Below are positions 25,103 to 32,903 of a stretch of 36,444 nt of DNA, piece by piece; position 1 is the first letter of the stretch; each line of letters begins with the position of its first letter. A model generated the notes under the pieces. That model ran no database searches and was not told the DNA's origin. It saw only the letters and a list, made by a program, of their open reading frames with translations. A program made the position numbers and the translations under genes. The DNA is taken from positions 1 to 36,444 of the forward strand of contig UCHD01000027.1 in assembly GCA_900472175.1 (NCBI GenBank), given 5' to 3'. Source of the DNA: Hyphomicrobiales bacterium. Its GTDB lineage: Bacteria > Pseudomonadota > Alphaproteobacteria > Rhizobiales > Rhizobiaceae.

Positions 25103-25851
25103 TTAGATCTTCATGGAAATGCAATCAGCCGGCCATTTTGATCGGCTAATCTCCAAAGGCCGGCCGGTTTTGTCGATGTTACGTCCTTCGAGAACGATCA
25201 GCGGCTGGGCACGCTGTACACCAAGCAACCGGACCTCTTCTTTTTCCGGAAGGCGGCACGTCATCGGGGTGTCGCTGCGCTTATAGTCCTCAATGCCGTA
25301 ATCCATAAAAAGATTGCTGATACTCTGCACGTCTTTCACCCAGGCGACAAGACCCGAGAAACGGGTGGCCGGAAGAGTGTGATCTGCGAGGCAAAGCGGT
25401 ACGCCATCAAGCACTCGCAAGAGCATAAACTCGAAAATCTGCTCACCCCGCTGCAATGAGAGGCTGCGCCAGATGGCAGGATCTCCCCGTTTTTCCTCGA
25501 AGTTGATCAGTCGGATATCGACCCCGCTCACCTCTACCGCGCACCATGTCCGACCAGCGTGTGCGGCTCTTGATGCGGTAATCGAGTGTGAGGCGACGCA
25601 CGAACATTCCGCTCCCGTGCCGGGTCGTGATGAAGCCTCCCCGGACCAACGCCTCAATGGCCCGCCTACATCATGCCGGTTGACGCGGTAGTCGACGGCA
25701 AACCGCCGCGGGAGGGCAGGCGATCCCCTGCTCTCAGAAGGTGCATGTGAATGCTCCGCCGGAGGTCTTCGGCTTTCCGCTCGACAACGTGCCCAACTTC
25801 GGGATTGTCGCTTCCAAATGGGTTCATGGCCGTGTGGTCGATACCTGTCAT
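25103..25851 (-). pseudogene. GntR/HutC-family regulator, PhnF-like, frameshifted
   Basis: The C-terminal UTRA ligand-binding half is intact in one frame (FEFMLLRVLDGVPLCLADHT, then GVQRAQPLIVLEGRNIDKTG). The N-terminal winged helix-turn-helix is spread over other frames: ERKAEDLRRSIHMHLLRAGD from an ATG at 25851, then AVDYRVNRHDV, then GGFITTRHGSGMFVRRLTLDY. At least three frameshifts are needed to join them, so no functional regulator is made. The order and blocks resemble PhnF, the regulator of phosphonate-use genes, which fits the PhnA-like gene 6 kb away. The 25852-26062 stretch beside it holds only a 34-codon open frame of no recognised family. Confidence 0.75.
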
Positions 25852-26062
25852 GTGACGCCCAATTAAAGGTTGGGCGTGAATGTCTTGTGTGACCCGCCAC
25901 GATATTCCATCCGACCATCACCGCGAACTGGAAACCTCAGCCATGCAAATGTGGAATGAGATCGCACGCCTGCAGGCCGCATAGGCGAAATCGGAGGGCG
26001 CTGCTCACTCAGAATTTTGAAACCCGCGAGGCAGGTAGTCGAGCGGCCGCTTCCGGGTGCCG

Positions 26063-26081
26063 CCGGGCATTTTCTGCCCGG
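26063..26081 (-). terminator. Hairpin terminator of the leftward hydrolase-transporter operon
   Basis: CCGGGCA, loop TTTTC, TGCCCGG is a perfect 7-bp stem about 20 bp past the stop of the last operon gene. A clear T-run is missing, so it may be an imperfect intrinsic terminator or a 3'-protective hairpin. Confidence 0.5.
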
Positions 26082-26100
26082 TCGGAGATCTTGAGCTGAA

Positions 26101-27387
26101 CTACTTGCAATCGGCCGGCATCAGAGCGTTCACGTCCTTGACCAGCGCAGACATCGTCGCTGCAGCTGTAGCGCGGCCAGTGACCAGCGCTTCAGTGTGG
26201 TCCTTGACGACCTCGATGACCTTCAGCGAATTGTCACCGGGAAACGCTGTCCATTCCGTTAGGACCGGAACCTGGTTCAGGCTGGTCATGTGGTTGGGAT
26301 GGGAGGCGTAGAAGTTGCCAAGAAGTTCCGGCTTTTCCACAGCCTGCTGGTTGCCCGGCATGTAGCCGGTCAAGTTAGCCATCATCGTCTGGCCTTCTGC
26401 GCCGGTGACGAACTTGACATATTTCCAGGCAGCAACCTGACGCTCAGGATCCTTGCTCAGCACCATGGCGACATTGCCGCCGGCTGGCAGAAGGCCTTTT
26501 TCATCGGCAAGCGGCCACGGGATCGTCTTGAAACCAAACTTACCGTTGATCTGTTTTTCGGCCGCCGCGACATAGGAGGTTGAATCCGCCAGGATGCCCA
26601 AAGTGCCGGAGACGAAGGACTGACGGGCCTGGCCAAGTGCCAGGTTCGGCATCTTCGAGGTGCCGAAGGATTCAAGAGTCTGAAGGGCGTACATGCCCGC
26701 TGCGTCGTCGAAACCTATCTTGCAGGTGCCGGCCTTGGTCATATGACCGCTCTTGCTGGTGACGAGCGTCTGGAACAGCCAGTTGCCGGTCTGCTCCCAC
26801 TGGAAGTACAGGCCGGTCACCGGCGACTTGGACGTTTTTTCGATCGACTTGCCGAGCGTGATCAGCTCAGGCCAGGTTCTCGGCAGCGCATCTGCATTGC
26901 CGCCACCAGCCTTGACGAGGTCGGTGTTGACGTAGAGTACGGGCGTCGAGACGGCGAAGGTCAGGCCGTACTGGTAACCCTTCCAAGTGCCGAGCTTTGC
27001 CAGCGTCGGATAATAGCCGAGCTTGTCAAGGCCGCCGTCCTTCTTGATGTATTCGTCGAGCGGCGCGCCGATGCCGCGGTCGACGAACAGGCCGATCTGG
27101 TTGATGCCGTTGAAGGCGACGTCGGGAAGGCTGCCGGTGGCGTTGTCGCGCAGGATTTGCTGGGCTGCTTCCTCATAACCTTTGACCGGGTTGCGGAATT
27201 TGATGCGGATATCGGGATGAAGTTCCGTGAACCGCTTGGCGAGTGCTTCCTGAAGCGAATTGAACGTGCCGGGCGTCGTGTAAAGCACTTCCAGCGTGGT
27301 TTCGGCATGTGCCTGGGTAACGGCCGCGGAGGCGAGCAGGAGCGCGCCGGCGAGCAGTCGGGGAAGCTTGGTTATCTTGGTAGGCAT
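26101..27387 (-). CDS. ABC transporter solute-binding protein, UgpB-like
   Basis: This 428-residue periplasmic protein starts at an ATG with AGGAG 7 nt upstream. Residues 1 to about 28 form a signal peptide (LPRLLAGALLLASAAVTQ, cleavage near AHAE). The mature part is of the SBP_bac_1 type, close in style to UgpB: VLYTTPGTFNSLQEALAKRF at the first strand, LPDVAFNGINQIGLF, and VSTPVLYVNTDLVKAGG. UgpB proteins bind glycerol-3-phosphate or its diesters, so a phosphorylated ligand is plausible, though many relatives bind plain sugars. It is the last gene of the operon that begins with two phosphohydrolase-type genes; a terminator-like hairpin follows. Confidence 0.9.
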   Translation of the reverse strand: MPTKITKLPRLLAGALLLASAAVTQAHAETTLEVLYTTPGTFNSLQEALAKRFTELHPDIRIKFRNPVKGYEEAAQQILRDNATGSLPDVAFNGINQIGLFVDRGIGAPLDEYIKKDGGLDKLGYYPTLAKLGTWKGYQYGLTFAVSTPVLYVNTDLVKAGGGNADALPRTWPELITLGKSIEKTSKSPVTGLYFQWEQTGNWLFQTLVTSKSGHMTKAGTCKIGFDDAAGMYALQTLESFGTSKMPNLALGQARQSFVSGTLGILADSTSYVAAAEKQINGKFGFKTIPWPLADEKGLLPAGGNVAMVLSKDPERQVAAWKYVKFVTGAEGQTMMANLTGYMPGNQQAVEKPELLGNFYASHPNHMTSLNQVPVLTEWTAFPGDNSLKVIEVVKDHTEALVTGRATAAATMSALVKDVNALMPADCK

Positions 27388-27418
27388 GGAGTTCTCCTGG
27401 AATTGAAGGGGAGGATGG

Positions 27419-28261
27419 TTACTTCGCGGCCGTGCTGGCCATGCCGTCGATGAAGCGGCGCTGGGCGGCAAGAAAAGCCAGAAGAAGGGGAGTGACGATG
27501 ATCACCGAGCCGGCCATGAGAGGTCCGAGCGACTGTCCCGTCTCGTCATCGCGGAACAGCAGGATGCCGAGCGCGGGCGTCGATATCTCCTGGTCGCGAA
27601 CCGCGATCAGCGGCCAGAACAGGTCGTTCCAATGGGCAACGACGGAGAAGATGCCAAAGGCTGCGATCGCCGGTGTGCTCATCGGCAGCATGATGCGCCA
27701 GATGATTTCGAATTCGCCCAGGCCGTCGAGGCGTGCAGCTTGCAGGGTTTCGTCCGGGATAGAGCGGAAGAACTGGCGCAGCAGGAAGATGCCGAAGGCC
27801 GAGATCATCCATGGCACGATCAACGAGGCATAGGTGTTGAGGATGCCGAACAGATACAGCATGATGAAATGCGGGATCGCCAAAGCCTGCGGCGGGATCA
27901 GAATACCCACCAGCACTGCTGCGAACAGCGTATCCTTGCCGCAGAAGCGCAGCTTGGCGAGAGCGTAGGCGCAGGGCACGCAGACGATCAGCTGAACCAG
28001 GAAGATTGCCGCGCAAACGAAAATTCCGTTGGCCAGGAAATGCAGCATCGGTGCCGAAACGAATGCGGCCGTGTAGTTCTCCACGCCGGAGAATTGGCTC
28101 GGCCAGAGGTGGAAGTCCGCGGCAAAGATGTCTTCCTGGGGCTTCAGCGACAAGCTGACCATCCAGATGAACGGCAGCAGGGCGAACAGGCCCGTGCAGG
28201 CAAGAATGCCGTGCCGCAGGATCTGCGGGACCTTACGGGATATCGAGGAAAGCTTGCTCAT
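27419..28261 (-). CDS. ABC transporter permease, UgpE/MalG type
   Basis: This 280-residue membrane protein begins at the ATG of MSKLSSISRKV; the open frame continues far upstream only as overlap with the next permease gene. It has about six hydrophobic segments and the EAA loop LQAARLDGLGEFEIIWRIML near residue 190, followed by WNDLFWPLI. Its start overlaps the stop of the upstream permease gene (ATGA), indicating coupled synthesis of the two channel halves. It is 31 bp before the binding-protein gene. Confidence 0.92.
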   Translation of the reverse strand: MSKLSSISRKVPQILRHGILACTGLFALLPFIWMVSLSLKPQEDIFAADFHLWPSQFSGVENYTAAFVSAPMLHFLANGIFVCAAIFLVQLIVCVPCAYALAKLRFCGKDTLFAAVLVGILIPPQALAIPHFIMLYLFGILNTYASLIVPWMISAFGIFLLRQFFRSIPDETLQAARLDGLGEFEIIWRIMLPMSTPAIAAFGIFSVVAHWNDLFWPLIAVRDQEISTPALGILLFRDDETGQSLGPLMAGSVIIVTPLLLAFLAAQRRFIDGMASTAAK

Positions 28262-29169
28262 GTGTAATGTACCCGTCGTTCCATGATACGCGTCTGGCCA
28301 AGCGTCAGGCAGACGATGATGGTGAGGTAAATGACTGTCAGCGCCGCGCCGTATCCCGTGCGCAGGTAATTGAAGCTTTCTGTGTAGAGCCGATGAAGCA
28401 GCACTTCGGACGCGTAGTTGGGGCCGCCTTGGGTTAGCACGCTGACGCTGTCGAACACTTCGAAACACCGGCAGGCGGTCAGCACAATGACGAACATCAT
28501 CACTGGTCCCAGCATGGGGAGGGTGACGGTCCGCAGCCGCTCGAAAATGCTGTCGGCACCATCGATTGCCGCCGCGTCGTAGAGTTCCTGCGGGATGGAT
28601 TTGAGACCCGATACGAACAGCACCATAGCAAATCCGAAACCCTGCCAGATACCGATGACGGCAAGCGTCAAGAGGGCGGTCTGCTCGTCGCGCAGCCAGT
28701 TGGGACCGGCAATGCCGATCGATGCAAGCACCCGGTTCACAAGCCCGATCGTCGGGTGCAGCATGGTCCCCCAGACGATCGCCATCGCCGACATCGTCGA
28801 CATGACTGGCAGGAAATGCACGGCCCGATAGAAGCCGCGTAGCCTCGGACTGGCTTCGATCAGCAGCGCCACGATCAATCCAAGCACCACCGTTCCCGGC
28901 ACCACGATCAGTACATAGAGAAAAGTGTTCTTGAGCGCCGTCCAGAAGACCGGATCGGCAAACAGCGCCTTGAAATTCTCCAGTCCGACGAAGTGAAGGG
29001 TAGTCGCGCCCAACTGCCAGTCGGTGAGGGCCACGACGGCCACGGCGAGTGCAGGCGCAAACAAAAGCGCGATCAGCAGCAGTGTGGCGGGGAAGATCGC
29101 ACCATAGGCGAGACGTTCTTCGCGTCCAAGCCGCTTTGCTGGTCGGGCGGAAGCCGTCTTTGTGCTCAT
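28258..29169 (-). CDS. ABC transporter permease, UgpA/MalF type
   Basis: This 303-residue permease has a basic N-terminus of about 20 residues, a first membrane segment (AIFPATLLLIALLFAPALAV), and the EAA loop YDAAAIDGADSIFERLRTVT near residue 200, then LTQGGPNYASE. These are standard for MalF/UgpA-type proteins. It overlaps both neighbours by ATGA: the ATPase gene before it and the second permease gene after it. It forms the importer with those products. Confidence 0.93.
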   Translation of the reverse strand: MSTKTASARPAKRLGREERLAYGAIFPATLLLIALLFAPALAVAVVALTDWQLGATTLHFVGLENFKALFADPVFWTALKNTFLYVLIVVPGTVVLGLIVALLIEASPRLRGFYRAVHFLPVMSTMSAMAIVWGTMLHPTIGLVNRVLASIGIAGPNWLRDEQTALLTLAVIGIWQGFGFAMVLFVSGLKSIPQELYDAAAIDGADSIFERLRTVTLPMLGPVMMFVIVLTACRCFEVFDSVSVLTQGGPNYASEVLLHRLYTESFNYLRTGYGAALTVIYLTIIVCLTLGQTRIMERRVHYT

Positions 29170-30266
29170 GCCGCAATCCTTTCCACAGGCCGTACACGCT
29201 TTCCGGCCGCATCGAACACCAGCATGTGGGCGGCGTCCGTGATGACGGACACGCTTTCGCCGATCTCCAGACGCCTTTCGCCGGGCGCACGCCGGACAAC
29301 CATCGGGCCGGCGTCGCCGAGTTCGACCTTGACGAAAATGTCCGCGCCAAGATTTTCGATACCGGCGACGTTTCCTTCCAGCATGCCACCGGACGGCGCC
29401 GCGATGGTCGCGGATTCCGGGCGGAAGGCAATCTGGCTGTCCGGTAGCGCAAATTGGGGAGCGCCGATCCGCCAGTGCTTGCGCGCAACCACATTGATCT
29501 TCGGGCTGCCGATCATTTCGGCGACGCGGATATCGTCGGGATTGCGGTAGAGTTCTTCGGCAGGTGCGATCTGCAACACGTCTCCGCCGATCATCACAGC
29601 AACGCGGTCCGACATCGTCATCGCTTCTGCCTGGTCATGGGTGACGTAGACGAAAGTGACGCCGAGCCGGCGATGAAGATCGACGATCTCGGCGCGCATT
29701 TGCACCCGCAGCTTGGCGTCGAGATTGGACAGAGGCTCGTCCATCAGGAAGATTTTCGGGTGGCGGACCATAGCCCGGCCAAGTGCGACCCTCTGACGCT
29801 GGCCACCGGACAGTTGCCCCGGCTTGCGGTCGAGCAGGTGGCTGATCCCGAGCATTTCCGCGACGTTGCCGACCTCCTGGCGGATCCCCACCTCGATGGT
29901 CTGGCGGCCCGGCACCAACGAGCCCAGCAGCGGGAACCTCTGCGCGTTGCTGAGGCGCCGCGTTCGAAGTGGCAACGCGATGTTGTCGTAGATCGTATAG
30001 TGGGGATAGAGCGCGTAGGACTGAAACACCATCGCCACATCGCGCTCCTTGGGGCGCTTGCCGTCGATGATGTCGCCGTCGACCGCGATGCTGCCGCTGT
30101 CCTGTGTCTCCAGCCCTGCGATGATCCGCAGCAGCGTCGATTTTCCGCAACCGGAGGGGCCGATCAGCGTCAAGAACTCGCCGTCGCGAATGTCGATGGA
30201 GACACCTTTCAGCACGGCCGTCTCGCCGTAACCCTTTGCGATAGTGTCGAGATGAATGTTTGCCAT
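29166..30266 (-). CDS. ABC transporter ATP-binding protein, UgpC/MalK type, with an insertion
   Basis: This 366-residue ATPase has Walker [10 protein letters not shown] at 36-44, [19 protein letters not shown], Walker [13 protein letters not shown]-loop YVTHDQAEAMT and a C-terminal TOBE domain. Between the Q-loop and the signature the helical subdomain carries about 20 extra residues (RRLSNAQRFPLLGSLVPGRQ) that the three other sugar ATPases in the window lack. The helical subdomain contacts the permeases, so the insertion may relate to a different partner fit. Its ATG follows the stop of the second hydrolase gene by 3 bp, and its stop overlaps the permease gene by ATGA. Confidence 0.92.
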   Translation of the reverse strand: MANIHLDTIAKGYGETAVLKGVSIDIRDGEFLTLIGPSGCGKSTLLRIIAGLETQDSGSIAVDGDIIDGKRPKERDVAMVFQSYALYPHYTIYDNIALPLRTRRLSNAQRFPLLGSLVPGRQTIEVGIRQEVGNVAEMLGISHLLDRKPGQLSGGQRQRVALGRAMVRHPKIFLMDEPLSNLDAKLRVQMRAEIVDLHRRLGVTFVYVTHDQAEAMTMSDRVAVMIGGDVLQIAPAEELYRNPDDIRVAEMIGSPKINVVARKHWRIGAPQFALPDSQIAFRPESATIAAPSGGMLEGNVAGIENLGADIFVKVELGDAGPMVVRRAPGERRLEIGESVSVITDAAHMLVFDAAGKRVRPVERIAA

Positions 30267-30269
30267 GTC

Positions 30270-31547
30270 TTATCCCTCACTCGATCCACGCTGGAGGACA
30301 TGTCCGTCGAGCGGTTCAGCTACGATGCCCAGATGCGCAAGGATGGTCGGTGCAAGATCGACGACGCAGGCGTCATCATCCCGCACGTCGCCGGGTCGGA
30401 ACCCCATGCCCGCCGCCATCAGGAACGGCATCTGCTCGTAGGCGCCGAGACCCCCGTGCTGGCCGCCGCCGATCGTATCATCCTTGTCGCCGGCGCGTTT
30501 TGCCGCGATGCTTATGCCAGGAACGCCATAGGCATTGAGGTCCGAGGTGGCGTGCATGGACACCGCGAAGGCGGGGCCTGCCTTATGGGGAACGCCGATG
30601 GCGGCAAACTCCGAAGCCGCAAAGACCTGTCCTGCCCAGGACTGGGCGCGCAGGAAGCTATCGAGCGCAGAGAGGCGGTCTGCCGCGTCCGGATGCACAT
30701 AGACCAGGATCGACGTGCCGTTGGAGGCGACGACGACGTCGCCAGAGGAAAGGTCTGCCTTCAGGCCGGCAGCAACCAGTTCCGCTTCCGTATCGACCAC
30801 AGAAGTTACCGTCTGGTGGCCATGGTCGGAGCCAATCAGGAGCAGGATGTCGTCGCGGTCGGGGCGTGCGTCGACGGCAGCGATCAGCCGTCCGGCATTT
30901 TCGTCGGCACGGCGCAGGACGGCCAGGTGTTCCGGAGATCCCATGGCCAAATTGTGCTGGGTCGCGTCCGGTTCGCCCATCCACAGGACGCCGAGTGCCG
31001 GGGCGTTATCTGTGGTGAGTACGCAGTCGATGAAGCGGGCTGTCATCGCGCCATCGCCATCGGTGTCGAGCCCGATCACCAGCTTGTCGTGATCCGGGAC
31101 GGGAAGTCTCCCAGGGCCGAACGAACCCGCACGATGGTAGACATGACCGTGGCCGTCTGGATCGTGGGCGTAGGCGGCGCCCGGCGAAACGTTGTTGAAG
31201 ACCACTACACCGCCGACGTTCTTCAGACGCTCGGCGAGCGTCGGAACATGCAACGAGCGGCCGGTGACCGTTCTCTTGTGCTGCAGGAATTCTGGCCGGC
31301 CGGCATCGTGGCGCACCAGCGCGCCTTCTTCGGTGAGGACCATCGTGTTGCCCGCAAGCCCGTGACGGGCCGGATAACAGCCGGTGGCAATGCTCGCGGA
31401 CACCACGCGTGTGCAACTGGGAAACACCGTGCGGTAAGACGAAAATCGCGTGGCTCTCTTGGCAAAGGCATGCAGATGCGGCGTCTTTTCCACAGAGATG
31501 AGGTCGCGGCGTAGGCCGTCGAGGATGACGAGGATGGCGCGGCGCAT
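30270..31547 (-). CDS. Alkaline-phosphatase-superfamily hydrolase (type I phosphodiesterase / PhnA-related)
   Basis: This 425-residue enzyme has the alkaline phosphatase superfamily core. Asp10 (ILDGLRRD), a nucleophile Thr46 in PSCTRVVS, Asp194 and His198 (GEPDATQHN), Asp241-His242 (GSDHGH) and His364 (GGQHGGLG) match the two-metal site of nucleotide pyrophosphatase/phosphodiesterases and PhnA. There is no signal peptide, so it acts in the cytoplasm on imported substrate. Its start overlaps the stop of the PhnA-like gene (TGATG). It is related to, but clearly different from, that neighbour, so the pair may act on different bonds of one compound, for example an ester and then a C-P or P-O bond. 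The true substrate is unknown. Confidence 0.88.
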   Translation of the reverse strand: MRRAILVILDGLRRDLISVEKTPHLHAFAKRATRFSSYRTVFPSCTRVVSASIATGCYPARHGLAGNTMVLTEEGALVRHDAGRPEFLQHKRTVTGRSLHVPTLAERLKNVGGVVVFNNVSPGAAYAHDPDGHGHVYHRAGSFGPGRLPVPDHDKLVIGLDTDGDGAMTARFIDCVLTTDNAPALGVLWMGEPDATQHNLAMGSPEHLAVLRRADENAGRLIAAVDARPDRDDILLLIGSDHGHQTVTSVVDTEAELVAAGLKADLSSGDVVVASNGTSILVYVHPDAADRLSALDSFLRAQSWAGQVFAASEFAAIGVPHKAGPAFAVSMHATSDLNAYGVPGISIAAKRAGDKDDTIGGGQHGGLGAYEQMPFLMAAGMGFRPGDVRDDDACVVDLAPTILAHLGIVAEPLDGHVLQRGSSEG

Positions 31548-32812
31548 CAGACGGCCTCGTTCAAAAGGACGGCGAAGAGGTCAAAGTTGCGCAAGGTATG
31601 CGCGGGCGACGTCGCGATCGGGATGGAGACGATGAAGGGAACGACCTGTTCCGTCAGACCGCCATGGGAGCGCAGACGCGCGCCGGAAAGCTGCGAAAGG
31701 TCGTGGTCGGCAAGGCTCGCGCCGAGCGCCACGTTCTTGATGGAAACCACGGCGATATCGCCTTCGCGGTCTTCGGGAAGCTGGAATGTCAGGCAGGCCT
31801 CCTCGCGATCGAGGGCGAGCGCGACGCCATCGATGCTGCGAACGAAGGCGAGAACCTCGTCCCGCGAAACGCCGTTCTTGAGGATATGAACGCGCACGAA
31901 ACCGCCGAGCGCGCCGTGATGGCGCACGAACGGGTCAGTAATCGGGCAGATGACGCGGCAGGCTCCCCTGCCGAATTCAGCCTCGAGACGATCCGCCAGA
32001 TAGATGATACGCGGCGCGCCGTCGCCGTCGGCCATGTCGCTCATGCCATGGTCGGCGACGATGCCAAGCGTTGCACCCAAGGCCAGGATGCAAGAAAACC
32101 GCTGATCGACATCGGCCATGAACTGTAGTGCTTCAGGCGCGTCGGGCGCATGACTGTGCTGTACGTAGTCGGACAGCGAAAGATAGCTGATGTCGGGACG
32201 CACGGTTTCCAGAAGCCGAATGCCGGCATCGAGCACATACAGCGAGAGGTCGGCGGAATATTGATCCGGTGCCTTGCGGCCGACCAGTTCCTCAACGTTT
32301 GCGATACCGTTCTCGGCTTCCGTCGCTTCGCCGGCCTTCTCGGCGGAGAAGGCGATGCCGAGCAGGTCCTTGCCGAGTGCCTTGCGCAACTTGTCCTTGG
32401 CGGTGACGACTGCGACCTTCGCACCTTCCTTGGAAAAGGTCGAAAAGATGGTCGGCGCACGCATCGGCGTCGCGTCAACCATCATCACGTCCTGGCCGGT
32501 GTCCCGATCAAGATAGAAGTTGCCTGACACGCCGTGAATCTTTGGCGGCACGCCGCAGACGATCGAAACGTTATTCGGGTTGGTGAAGGTCGGCATCGCC
32601 GCAAGCGCCAGCTGGGAAAAGCCTTGCTTGCGCATCCTGTCGATGGTCGGGATGACACCCGCAGCACTGGCGGCGGCGATGTAGGTCGGATCGCAGCCGT
32701 CGAAGCAGACGCCGACCACTGGCCGTTGCGGCCATTGATAACGTCGGCCGTTTACATCGATCGTCTGGATATTCTTGGGCTGGGAGGTGGTGTCGGTCAT
32801 TACGAATTCCAT
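31547..32812 (-). CDS. phnA: Phosphonoacetate hydrolase-like enzyme
   Basis: This 421-residue protein resembles PhnA, which splits phosphonoacetate into acetate and phosphate. The alkaline phosphatase superfamily site is complete: Asp38 (CFDGCDPTY), nucleophile Thr77 (PTFTNPNNVS), Asp215 and His219 (LSDYVQHSH), Asp254-His255 (ADHGMSD) and His383 (RSHGGLTEQ). Lys139 and Lys141 (TAKDKL) match the lysine pair that holds the carboxylate of phosphonoacetate in characterised PhnA. The N-terminus has no signal peptide. An alternative ATG four codons downstream is possible. It is the first gene of the leftward operon, divergent from a SorC-type regulator. Having a PhnA-like enzyme in one operon with a Ugp-like importer is unusual. 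Confidence 0.87.
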   Translation of the reverse strand: MEFVMTDTTSQPKNIQTIDVNGRRYQWPQRPVVGVCFDGCDPTYIAAASAAGVIPTIDRMRKQGFSQLALAAMPTFTNPNNVSIVCGVPPKIHGVSGNFYLDRDTGQDVMMVDATPMRAPTIFSTFSKEGAKVAVVTAKDKLRKALGKDLLGIAFSAEKAGEATEAENGIANVEELVGRKAPDQYSADLSLYVLDAGIRLLETVRPDISYLSLSDYVQHSHAPDAPEALQFMADVDQRFSCILALGATLGIVADHGMSDMADGDGAPRIIYLADRLEAEFGRGACRVICPITDPFVRHHGALGGFVRVHILKNGVSRDEVLAFVRSIDGVALALDREEACLTFQLPEDREGDIAVVSIKNVALGASLADHDLSQLSGARLRSHGGLTEQVVPFIVSIPIATSPAHTLRNFDLFAVLLNEAV

Positions 32813-32853
32813 GAGTGTTGTTCTTTCCGGACCGGGCTATCATCAAACTGCAA

Positions 32854-32883
32854 CACATTTGTGACTAAATGGGTACATATGTG
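32854..32883. promoter_or_regulatory. Two similar palindromes in phase, candidate SorC operator
   Basis: CACATTTGTG (32854-32863) and TACATATGTG (32874-32883) match the same pattern YACATWTGTG and start 20 bp apart, close to two helical turns. The second extends to the near-palindrome GGTACATATGTGCC. They sit in the 91-bp divergent gap before the PhnA-like operon and the SorC-type gene. SorC proteins are tetramers that bind paired sites. Confidence 0.6.
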
Positions 32884-32903
32884 CCAAGTGGTATTCTCAG
32901 GAA

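Noticed and set aside
25880..25984. A 34-codon plus-strand frame ending MWNEIARLQAA-stop
   Set aside because: Too short, no ribosome site, and no family recognised; possibly the tail of a decayed gene.
27419..29494. A 691-codon frame suggesting a fusion extending the MalG-type permease
   Set aside because: The extra N-terminal part overlaps the ATPase and first permease genes in another frame and has no membrane or family pattern. The permease begins at the ATGA overlap at 28261.
29454..31514. Long open frame of 686 codons on the plus strand opposite the ATPase and hydrolase genes
   Set aside because: It lies antisense to two genes with clear family motifs, has arginine- and histidine-rich low-quality content, and no recognisable domain. 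It is a shadow of high-GC coding sequence.
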